From CAZOLI01 sp964580675 (GTDB lineage: Bacteria; Planctomycetota; MHYJ01; CAYXQY01), in contig CAZOLI010000001.1 in the NCBI GenBank assembly GCA_964580675.1, forward strand, positions 105,661-169,660: DNA of 64,000 bases, in the 5' to 3' direction. Every line of letters starts with the position of its first letter. The first letter of the stretch is position 1. Below the pieces are notes generated by a model. That model ran no database searches. It saw nothing but the letters and a program-made list of their open reading frames with translations, and was not told the origin of the DNA. Made by a program: the position numbers and the translations under genes. Shown in pieces: positions 1 through 7,725 of this stretch.

Positions 1-1
1 G

Positions 2-706
2 TATCCGATCACCCACGTCTTCTTCGTCATAATCATACAGCAGTTCGTCTCCGGAGGTGCTGTTGCCGGTAAGTGCATCCTTCTCTCCTCCGGAGACCGT
101 CACGGGAGAGCCTCTCCTGGTTCCCTGAAGAAACTGAATTCGATTGAGCGAAAGGACACCAGAATCCATGGCGTCGTGAGCAATCCGTTTAATTACCCAG
201 AACTGCTTTTGTATTCGCTGTCTCTGTTTGGGAGGGACCTTGCTCTGTTCATCGAACGCCTGGCTGAAACCCAGAATTTCAATCTCACTTTCTCCTTTCC
301 TGTTTTTGATCTCCATACTCCTCAAAGCTTTATCCCGAATCTCCTTGATCTTTTGTTTGTAAGCCCCCTCAAATTTATACCCGGGATTTCGTTCCTGCGT
401 TATCCATTTTTCCAGGTCCCGGTCCGCCCGAAGATAAAACCGGACCAAATCCGACATCTGGCCTGCCAGCTTTTCCTTTTCCTGTTCGTAAACGTCTACG
501 AGATCTTTGCTTTTTGCCTCGGAGCGCCATTTCTTCAATTCCTTTACTAACTGCTTCCGATCCTTCTCTTTTCCCGAGATCGTGCTCGATTGACTGGTCC
601 AGACCCAAACAAAGGCGGCCACAAGCAAAATCCCGATAAAGAGAGTTGCCCCCCAGAACCTGTTTTCCTGAAACCACTCCAGGTCTATGTTTACGTCAAT
701 ATCCAT
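2..706 (-). CDS. Pilus assembly inner-membrane protein in PilO position (partial, runs off window start)
   Basis: The minus-strand reading frame opens at the ATG at 706 and is still open at base 2, giving 235 codons of a longer protein. The N-terminus is a short cytoplasmic segment, then one hydrophobic helix (about residues 17-37), then a long charged coiled-coil-like region rich in Lys, Glu and Arg. This single-anchor plus coiled-coil layout, 47 bases downstream of a PilM-PilN fusion, is what PilO or a PilO-like alignment-complex subunit looks like. The assignment rests on position and topology, since I see no diagnostic motif. An alternative is an unrelated single-pass membrane protein. 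The C-terminus, which normally carries the ferredoxin-like fold, is outside the window. Confidence 0.55.
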   Translation of the reverse strand, partial: MDIDVNIDLEWFQENRFWGATLFIGILLVAAFVWVWTSQSSTISGKEKDRKQLVKELKKWRSEAKSKDLVDVYEQEKEKLAGQMSDLVRFYLRADRDLEKWITQERNPGYKFEGAYKQKIKEIRDKALRSMEIKNRKGESEIEILGFSQAFDEQSKVPPKQRQRIQKQFWVIKRIAHDAMDSGVLSLNRIQFLQGTRRGSPVTVSGGEKDALTGNSTSGDELLYDYDEEDVGDRI

Positions 707-753
707 AAATCCAGTTCACCCATCTTGATGAAATTGCTGCATGAAAATCAGAA

Positions 754-2676
754 TTACATCTTTTCCGGATCAATAGGAATTCGAACAGTAACCCGTCTGA
801 ATATGCTTTTTCGAAAGGAATTTCTCCGCCGACCTTCCTCATCCTGTTCGGGTTGAGATAATCGGCTAACGGTATCTGACTCGACCGAAATGTAGGTTTC
901 ATCCTCCGAAACATCAAATGCTTCACGGAGAGGACTGACAAGATTTTGATCAACAAAATCCTGATCTTTTTGAATTTCGCCTTCCCCTCTTGTCACCACC
1001 CCGATATCAAGCTCAAAGGAAGATTTCCCTTTTTGGGATTGGCCACCGGCCCCATTCCGGGTCTCCGGCATGTTATACCGAACGTCGAGGAGCCAGATAA
1101 ATTTCCGTTCGTGTTTTCGCACGTCATTCTGAACTTTTTTCATCAATTGCTTCAACGACTTATTGGGCTGTTTCTCTGCCGGTATCACCTTATCCATGGA
1201 CGCGGTTCTAAACTCTTCGTAATCCAGAACGGCCTCCTGATTCCAGCCTCCCCCACCGGCCTGGCGATAATACGGAACCATTGCCTTGTTCAACTTGTTA
1301 CGTATCTGCACGTTATCCGGCAAAGCGTTTACAAGCTCCTTCCAAAGCGTAATTGGCAGCTGTCTGTTTTTGGTCTGAGATATGGCTTGTTCGAGAACGG
1401 ACTTCAATGTTGCACGCCGCGAATCGTCGCGAGCCTTATCTATCTTTTTTTTCGCGTCTTTCGCCTCCGTTATGATCTTTTCGGCGGAGTTATTCAGTGA
1501 TTTTATCTGGTCGATTTTCCGGGAGCCCGCCATGTACCACAAACCGACCGCCAGGGCAAATATCGCACAGGCCGCGATGACGTAAGGCCGCTTTTGCTCC
1601 AGCTTTTTCTGTTTCTTTATTCGGCGCGGAATCAGGTTTACGGTGTTTTCGGAGGCACCGAAGGCCTGCACTCCCAGTCCGAGGGCTGGACCGAGTGTTG
1701 GGGTTTCACGTTCGACCGTCTCTCGCTCCACCTCTTCCGACACCTGGAACCTGCGGAACTCCGAGAGCATAGAGGCCGGAAGCTGTAGGTTTTCGGACAC
1801 GAAGTTTTTCAATTTCAGCGTTTTGGCCCCCCCTCCGGTGAGCAGTACCTGATCGAGTTGTGATCCCTCCGACATGGATTTGTAAAAACCCACGCTTCGA
1901 TGAATTTCCTGTACAAGATCCCGGAGAACCGGTTGCATGATCTGGTAATATTGTTTCGCCTTCTTCGATTTTCCGGCTTTTTTCTTCAGGACTTCCGCCT
2001 TGTCGTACTCCAGTTTCAACTTGTCCTGAAGGGCTTCGGTAAAATCGCTTGCCGCAAGCGGTACGTTTCGTATCCAGTACCGATCCTCCTCTATGATCAG
2101 CAGATCACAGTTGTTTTCACCGATGTCGAGAACCGCCGTCGTCTTCTGCACCGGCTGGTCATACTGGATAAAGTTGTAAAGAGCAACCGGGGAAAACTGA
2201 ACGATATCCACCTGTATACCGGCTGTTTCAAGAATATTAATAAATCGATTCACCAGATCCTGTTTGATGGCAAACAGGATGACCTCCCGCTCTTCCCCGG
2301 GTCCGTAATCCCGTTCGATGTGCTCGTAACTCCAGATTACGTCATCCAGTTCAAACGGGATGTGCTGCTGAGCCTCGTATTCGACAATTTCCTGAATACG
2401 CTCTTCCTCCACCGGGGGAAGTGATATGAATCGATTAAATGTGGTGTGACTCGGAAGGGAGGCGGCAACCGTACTCCCGGAGAGGTCGTGTTTTGCGGCA
2501 AATTCGGATAGGCCTTCCTGAACGTGAGGCCCCATTTTTTGGTCATCATCGGGGGAGACAATGTCAAAGGAAATCCGCTCGATGGTCTCAATTACCGGGG
2601 ATTCACCACTTCCGGATAGCTGAACGGCTTTTAATGAGGTTGGGCTTACGTCAAGTCCCCAGACACCATTTGCCAT
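754..2676 (-). CDS. pilM: Type IV pilus assembly protein PilM fused to PilN-like domain
   Basis: The product has 640 residues, about twice a normal PilM. Residues 1-340 are the actin-like ATPase fold of PilM: an N-terminal GLDVSPTSLKAVQ phosphate-1-like motif, AVLDIGENNCDLL near residue 181 and LLTGGGAKT near 278. At about residue 346 the sequence VNLIP begins, which matches the cytoplasmic PilM-binding motif at the start of PilN (usually NLLP). It is followed by a basic stretch, one membrane helix (about 364-383) and a coiled-coil plus periplasmic region. The protein therefore joins the cytoplasmic PilM ring and its membrane partner PilN in one chain. The PilO-position gene follows 47 bases downstream, as in pilMNO operons. 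Fusion is visible in the sequence; its role in pilus or type II-like secretion is inferred from the family. Confidence 0.85.
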   Translation of the reverse strand: MANGVWGLDVSPTSLKAVQLSGSGESPVIETIERISFDIVSPDDDQKMGPHVQEGLSEFAAKHDLSGSTVAASLPSHTTFNRFISLPPVEEERIQEIVEYEAQQHIPFELDDVIWSYEHIERDYGPGEEREVILFAIKQDLVNRFINILETAGIQVDIVQFSPVALYNFIQYDQPVQKTTAVLDIGENNCDLLIIEEDRYWIRNVPLAASDFTEALQDKLKLEYDKAEVLKKKAGKSKKAKQYYQIMQPVLRDLVQEIHRSVGFYKSMSEGSQLDQVLLTGGGAKTLKLKNFVSENLQLPASMLSEFRRFQVSEEVERETVERETPTLGPALGLGVQAFGASENTVNLIPRRIKKQKKLEQKRPYVIAACAIFALAVGLWYMAGSRKIDQIKSLNNSAEKIITEAKDAKKKIDKARDDSRRATLKSVLEQAISQTKNRQLPITLWKELVNALPDNVQIRNKLNKAMVPYYRQAGGGGWNQEAVLDYEEFRTASMDKVIPAEKQPNKSLKQLMKKVQNDVRKHERKFIWLLDVRYNMPETRNGAGGQSQKGKSSFELDIGVVTRGEGEIQKDQDFVDQNLVSPLREAFDVSEDETYISVESDTVSRLSQPEQDEEGRRRNSFRKSIFRRVTVRIPIDPEKM

Positions 2677-2741
2677 TCGAGTTATTGCTTAAATTGAAAT
2701 TACGATTTAACGACAACTTGCGCTGGAATTCGTAAGGACCG

Positions 2742-3344
2742 CTACAGCCCTCCGATCAAGCTTCGACGATCGATATGCTGAAATATTTTCTTTACGTCTC
2801 GCCGAAACTCCTTAATCGCGGAACGATTTCGGAGAAGGTACGCCGGATGAAACGTCGGCATCACCGGAGTCTGATCCTCGTAACGAAACCATTGACCGCG
2901 CATCTGACTGATCCGCTTCGAGGAGCGGGTCAGACGTTTGCTTGCCACCGATCCCATCGAAACAATGACGTCCGGATCCACGAGCCGGACCTGTTTACGA
3001 AGGTAGGGTTCACATGCATCCATTTCCTCCGATGCCGGATCCCGATTTTCCGGAGGCCTGCACTTCACGATGTTCGTGATGTAGATTTGAGAACGATCAA
3101 TGTCCAGATCCTGAAGACACCGATTCATGAACTTCCCCGCCCGTCCCACAAACGGTTCACCCTCCTGATCCTCGTTCTTGCCCGGCGCCTCCCCAACAAA
3201 CATTGCTTGGGCTGAATCCGGTCCTGTTCCAAAAACCACCTGTTTCCTGTTCTCGGAGAGAGCACATTTCGTGCAACCCGCCGCTTCCTGCTGGAGTTTT
3301 TTTAGCCGGGACGATCCTTCTGCAGAAGGCGTTCCGTTCGTCAT
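2742..3344 (-). CDS. Family 4 uracil-DNA glycosylase (Fe-S type)
   Basis: Removes uracil from DNA arising by cytosine deamination, starting base excision repair. The 200-residue product has the family-4 hallmarks: the CTKC pair near the N-terminus and two later Cys (KCRPPENRDP and the Cys of ACEPYL) that would bind a 4Fe-4S cluster, motif GEAPGKNEDQEGEPFVGRAG, and the C-terminal THP-type motif FHPAYLLRN. The ATG at 3344 is chosen because AAGGAG lies about eight bases before it; a longer frame would need a TTG at 3392 without a ribosome site. It sits alone between pilM and the DHH phosphoesterase, with a 200-base AT-rich leader. Confidence 0.92.
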   Translation of the reverse strand: MTNGTPSAEGSSRLKKLQQEAAGCTKCALSENRKQVVFGTGPDSAQAMFVGEAPGKNEDQEGEPFVGRAGKFMNRCLQDLDIDRSQIYITNIVKCRPPENRDPASEEMDACEPYLRKQVRLVDPDVIVSMGSVASKRLTRSSKRISQMRGQWFRYEDQTPVMPTFHPAYLLRNRSAIKEFRRDVKKIFQHIDRRSLIGGL

Positions 3345-3546
3345 CGGTGCCACACTCCTTGGTTCTTTTTTATTGTAAGGGAATTGGCCCAATCAATTCT
3401 AACTGTTCCGGGCATCGGATAGGTTCTTAACCTTCTCTTTCGTTTTATCGGATCCGTCCTCGTGATGACCTTCCCCTTCAGAAAAATGTATGATTAATCG
3501 AACAATCTTCTGTTATTTTAACGAACAAATCAGCAATTAAAAATGA

Positions 3547-4629
3547 TCAGGACCGGTTTTGTTCATCTTCCTCTTCGCTCCTCTGATTTCTGATGTACCG
3601 GGAGATTGTTTCGACCACTTCTTCCTCAACGTCGTGCACAGAATCAGCGTCATCCACCAGGAATCCCGCGGCCTGCGGATGGCCTCCTCCCCCAAACATT
3701 TTGGCGATTTCGTTGACGTTATAACGGCCCCGACTCCGGAGGCTCCCTTTTACCCTTACGTTTTCACCTCCCCCCACATCCTCCGAAACGAGATCGCGGA
3801 GCAGAAGTCCTACTTCCACTTCCTTCAGTTGCATAAGAACCTGAATAAAAGGCTGTGACTCCCAGGGTTCCGTTCCACATTTCTCGTATGTTTCCCTGCC
3901 CAGGGTCGCCCAGGTTAACTGCCCATCCACACGCTGCTTGAGATCCTGGATGATCTGACCCATTAAGTTCAGCTCGGGTAGATCCAGGTTTTGAAACAAC
4001 CGTTTGTTAATTTCGTACGGATCCACACCGGCATCCAGAAGTTGCGCCGCCACCCGATGAGCCTGCTCCGATGTATGGGGAAAAGAAAATTGTCCTGTAT
4101 CGGCAACCAGAGCTGCATACATACAGCTTGCCGCCCGGGCATCCGGTTCCCGCTGAAATTGATTCCAGAGCACATACACCATTTCTCCTACGGAGGAAAA
4201 GGCGGGCTCAATCCAGTTAATTGTGCCGAACCGGTCGTTGGTTTTGTGATGATCTATGTTGACCAGATTCGTTCCCTCCGAGATGACGTCGTTAATACTG
4301 GCCAGCCGTTCTCTGTTTGCACAGTCCAGAACAATTACGGTTTCCCGGGAAGCCTCATCGTCCTCAATCCCCGTTTGTATTCGGTCCGCTCCGGGCATCC
4401 ATCTCAGATGAGGATCAATCCCACCGTGGTTGGCAATCTCGTAATCCCGATCAAGTTCCTCCAGCAGATAACCAAGGCCAAGTTCTGAACCTATTGAATC
4501 AGCGTCTGACCTGATATGGGAACTCAGAAGGAAATGATCCCCTTGCTTTATGGCTTCAACGGTCTTACGCAGGCCCTCCGGGTCGGCCAGTTGAAATGCA
4601 TCAGGGCTTGATTGATGTGCTTCGTTCAT
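3547..4629 (-). CDS. nrnA: DHH/DHHA1 phosphoesterase, NrnA-type oligoribonuclease/pAp phosphatase
   Basis: Degrades short oligoribonucleotides and dephosphorylates 3'-phosphoadenosine-5'-phosphate in NrnA relatives. The order of motifs is that of the family: SHIRSDADSIGSELGL (motif I, metal-binding Asp residues), IVLDCANRERL (motif II), NIDHHKTNDRFG (the DHH motif), GLVAD-like ALVADTGQF (motif IV), then the C-terminal DHHA1 domain ending with FGGGGHPQAAGF, which grips substrate. Starting at the ATG at 4629 gives 360 residues, close to normal; AAGGA lies eight bases upstream of it. An earlier TTG at 4734 would overlap mtaB and adds an unrelated tail. It follows mtaB by 85 bases on the same strand. 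Confidence 0.9.
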   Translation of the reverse strand: MNEAHQSSPDAFQLADPEGLRKTVEAIKQGDHFLLSSHIRSDADSIGSELGLGYLLEELDRDYEIANHGGIDPHLRWMPGADRIQTGIEDDEASRETVIVLDCANRERLASINDVISEGTNLVNIDHHKTNDRFGTINWIEPAFSSVGEMVYVLWNQFQREPDARAASCMYAALVADTGQFSFPHTSEQAHRVAAQLLDAGVDPYEINKRLFQNLDLPELNLMGQIIQDLKQRVDGQLTWATLGRETYEKCGTEPWESQPFIQVLMQLKEVEVGLLLRDLVSEDVGGGENVRVKGSLRSRGRYNVNEIAKMFGGGGHPQAAGFLVDDADSVHDVEEEVVETISRYIRNQRSEEEDEQNRS

Positions 4630-4714
4630 GCCTCGTTCCTTGAAAAACGGTAATGGAGGCGAAGGGGCCACCGGCTGATTCTCCGATGTTGCTCCGGAGG
4701 ACTGCAACCAAACG

Positions 4715-6019
4715 TTATGCGACGTCCGCCGCAACTAAACGACCAACGCCAACCCGGTCCCGAACATCCGTAACCTCAACGGTAACGATCTGATTGGTCA
4801 GCCGTTCGGCCCCCCGGAATCGAGTCCTCATATACCGGGGCGAATACCCCTGCAAAAGATCGTCCTCGGCTCTGGCGTATGTCTCAACAAGTACGTCAAC
4901 CTGCTCTCCAATAAACTGTTCCTTGTATTGTTTCTGAAGAACGGTCTCGAGACGTTCCAGCTGATCAACCCGTCTGTTCTGAACTTTATCCGGCACTTTT
5001 GGTTCCATGTCCGCCGCTTTTGTTCCCTCACGATCGCTGTACGAAAACACGTGAATTTTCGAAAACCCGATCTCGCGGCAGAGAGCGAGGGTTTCGTGGA
5101 AGTCGGCGGTGGTTTCCCCGGGGAATCCAACAATAACGTCCGTGGATATGGCCGGTCGGTCAAAGGCCTCTCTCACCAGCTCGACCTTCTCCCGGAACTC
5201 CTCGACGTTATATCGTCTGTTCATCCGCTTCAGAATAAAATCAGAGCCGGACTGAAGCGGCATATGAAGATGAGGTACCACGTTTGGTGCATCCCGCAGA
5301 GCGTTCAGAAGCTCCCGGTCCATCTCATCGGCCTCGATGCTGCTTAACCGTACGCGAGGAACGGCATTCTGTTTGCCGATCGCCCGGATCAGATCGGGCA
5401 ATTGCTGATCTTCCTTTAAGTCCTGACCGTAGCATCCGACGTGAATACCGGTTAACACAATTTCTTTGTATCCCTGTTCCGCCAGTTCCTCCACCTCGGA
5501 AAGAACATCCGAAGGCTGTTTGCTCCGGGGACGCCCACGAACATACGGTATGATGCAGAAATTGCAGAACAGGTTGCAGCCGTCTTCTATCTTGAGCCAG
5601 GCACGTGTATGCCTGTCCAATCCCGAAACGGATTGCTGGACCATGCCGGCGGGATCGGGTCCGTTCGGTGAGGTGTTTTCCTCCTCCAGCAACTCCCCCA
5701 GACGTGCTTTATTATTGTGGGAAAAAACACGATCCACCCCCTCTATGGACCGAATGTCCTCGGGGGTATTTTCCGCGTAACAACCAACAACGACCACGGA
5801 CGAATCGGCATGCTCTCTGGTGGCCCGGCGAATTGCCTTCCGCGCTTTGCGATCACTCTTATGGGTTACCGTACAGGTGTTCACCACAACCAGGTCCACC
5901 GGTTCCCCCTCTTCTGCCGTGCGGTACCCGCGGCCTTCAAGGTCCTCCTTCATGGCCTGGGTCTCGTACTGGTTCACCTTACAGCCAAAGGTGATAAACT
6001 TGCATGTTTTTTCGGTCAT
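4715..6019 (-). CDS. mtaB: tRNA t6A37 methylthiotransferase MtaB
   Basis: Radical SAM enzyme that adds a methylthio group to N6-threonylcarbamoyladenosine at tRNA position 37. The 434 residues show the three MTTase parts in order: an N-terminal UPF0004 domain with the Cys of FGCKVNQYE, VNTCTVT and VVVGCYAE (second 4Fe-4S cluster); a radical SAM core with the CNFCIIPYVRGRPRSK signature; and a C-terminal TRAM domain. The FGCKVN opening and lack of a MiaB- or RimO-type signature favour MtaB. The start is the ATG at 6019; no good ribosome site is seen. Confidence 0.92.
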   Translation of the reverse strand: MTEKTCKFITFGCKVNQYETQAMKEDLEGRGYRTAEEGEPVDLVVVNTCTVTHKSDRKARKAIRRATREHADSSVVVVGCYAENTPEDIRSIEGVDRVFSHNNKARLGELLEEENTSPNGPDPAGMVQQSVSGLDRHTRAWLKIEDGCNLFCNFCIIPYVRGRPRSKQPSDVLSEVEELAEQGYKEIVLTGIHVGCYGQDLKEDQQLPDLIRAIGKQNAVPRVRLSSIEADEMDRELLNALRDAPNVVPHLHMPLQSGSDFILKRMNRRYNVEEFREKVELVREAFDRPAISTDVIVGFPGETTADFHETLALCREIGFSKIHVFSYSDREGTKAADMEPKVPDKVQNRRVDQLERLETVLQKQYKEQFIGEQVDVLVETYARAEDDLLQGYSPRYMRTRFRGAERLTNQIVTVEVTDVRDRVGVGRLVAADVA

Positions 6020-6144
6020 TGATCAGCAACGAGCAATCCTACCAAATTCCGGGCGATACATTGAACAAATCCAGCAGTTCACTCCTGAACAATGCTCTCC
6101 CGACGTTTTTGCCAGAAGACAACGTTCCGCAAACAGGCCCGCGT

Positions 6145-7401
6145 TTACTGTATGATCTGGATGCGGTCCACACGAATCAGGTCCGCGTCCCAACCCCCCG
6201 GCGTTTCTTCCACACGGCCAATGATGCCCACGTATTTCAGGTGGTAATTCTTCAGCTCCAGATCCTTGTCTTCGGCTGTCACAAAATACAACCGGCGTCC
6301 CCCTTTCTTCAGTTGAAAACCGGAGGGTCTGCCGGGGACCTTTCCATATGATTTCAGAAAGCCGGTCGCGTCAAAGTGATAAGATTCCGTCTTGATAATC
6401 TGATCCAGGGTTCGCTTAAATTGCTGTTTCCGCTCCTCCTGCAATTTCTTCAACTCCTGATTGAGCTTCCTCTTCCGGTCCTCAATCTTTTTCTGCAGGG
6501 AGATGAGCTGTTTTCGCCTGTTCGCAGCTTCCGAGGAAAGCCGGTCATCCTCGCAATTTTTCTCAAATGTTTCCAGTGACTGTATGATCGAGGTGAAATT
6601 CCGCTTTAACGGCGGTTTGTTTTCTTCTTTCGCAATCCGGTTCTTTATTCTTTCGAGCTGCCGAATGTACTGCCGCTGCTGTTCCGAGATGGTCGGTTGC
6701 TGTTCCCGGCCATCCCTGGCATCCTGTCCTTCGTCCTGATCATCGGGAGCATCGGCTTCTTCTCCACTGTCTTCCTGTTTCTCTTCGGCTTCTTCCGTTT
6801 CCTGATCGGCTGTTTCCCCGCGATCCTGGACGGCAACAAAATCTGCGTGAACCCACGCGGGGAGGTCGTCCGGGGCCTGTATCCGATACCAGGGATGACC
6901 GTTCTCGTCCTCACCCGATTCTTTTTTGTCCAGTATGGTGACTTCCGCAGGGGACGAAATCTGGTCAATTGGTTTGTTTGTATCGTCGGCTCTTGGAACC
7001 GGCCGCAAATTTACGTTATTTCCCACGACCTTTCCCTTGTTCTCCCCCGTTTCCTCAATGTATTTTCCGTACATCCAGACCCCTGCTCCGGAGGGAGGCT
7101 CCACACGAATCCAGCTTCCTCGTTTCTCGAGAGCCCGGACACTGGTGCCCTTTTCCAGTTTATGAAAGGACTTGAACTGGCGACCGTTCCCTCCCCTTAC
7201 GTTCACGTCCGAACCCGTAATTTTCCCGGTAAACGGGGTTTGATAACTTTCCTCCTGATTCTCCTCCCCGGATTCCTGCGCCACGCCGGATCGAAGAATT
7301 CCCGGAGAGAGGAGAAATACCACAACGAGACTGAGAAAAATCGACGAGAGAACGGTACTGTTCGTCACGGCCGATACGGCCAGATTTCGTTGAGTTTTCA
7401 T
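6145..7401 (-). CDS. Exported protein with two bacterial SH3 domains and coiled coil
   Basis: The 418-residue product begins with a basic N-terminus and a long hydrophobic segment (about residues 18-40) ending VAQES, a likely signal peptide or anchor. Two bacterial SH3 modules follow: about residues 57-113 (GSDVNVRGGNG to VWMYGKYIE) and 124-190 (GNNVNLRPVPR to AWVHADFV). After an acidic Glu/Asp linker a Lys/Glu-rich coiled coil (about 250-330) leads to a small C-terminal domain. Such proteins act in the periplasm on peptidoglycan or as adaptors, but no enzyme domain is visible, so no precise job is assigned. It is followed 125 bases later by mtaB. Confidence 0.75.
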   Translation of the reverse strand: MKTQRNLAVSAVTNSTVLSSIFLSLVVVFLLSPGILRSGVAQESGEENQEESYQTPFTGKITGSDVNVRGGNGRQFKSFHKLEKGTSVRALEKRGSWIRVEPPSGAGVWMYGKYIEETGENKGKVVGNNVNLRPVPRADDTNKPIDQISSPAEVTILDKKESGEDENGHPWYRIQAPDDLPAWVHADFVAVQDRGETADQETEEAEEKQEDSGEEADAPDDQDEGQDARDGREQQPTISEQQRQYIRQLERIKNRIAKEENKPPLKRNFTSIIQSLETFEKNCEDDRLSSEAANRRKQLISLQKKIEDRKRKLNQELKKLQEERKQQFKRTLDQIIKTESYHFDATGFLKSYGKVPGRPSGFQLKKGGRRLYFVTAEDKDLELKNYHLKYVGIIGRVEETPGGWDADLIRVDRIQIIQ

Positions 7402-7725
7402 GTTCTCACTTTGAACGTAAATTGGTTCCGATGTACGGAGGTGGGAACGTCGGAATCAGACATCCGTCAAATCGCGCTTAATTCATGGATCAATACTGTG
7501 TTTATGCCAAGCGATTGGGGATCTCGTCACTCGATAATCTTCCGACCGTCCGAAACGGTTCTTGAAACATCATCCCCCAACAACCCTTTCATTTTCAAAT
7601 GGTTTCTTCAGGGGGGGAACTTCGGAATCTTTCCCCTGGTATCAACATTCACGTGGACCGGTCTGCAGAATCTGAACCGGCCATCACCTCTTCGGTGGCT
7701 CAGCATTCATCACGATCGTCACATT
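7402..7725. other. Intergenic stretch between SH3 protein and SurA-like gene
   Basis: These 324 bases separate two minus-strand genes and must hold the promoter of the SH3-domain gene. I see no convincing gene, tRNA or U-tailed hairpin. A weak inverted repeat (CCGGT and ACCGG, 7659-7681) lies near the end of the SurA-like gene but has no U-tract. Confidence 0.4.

Noticed and set aside
946..1500. 184-codon plus-strand frame opposite pilM
   Set aside because: Antisense of the PilM-PilN coding sequence; no protein-like motif.
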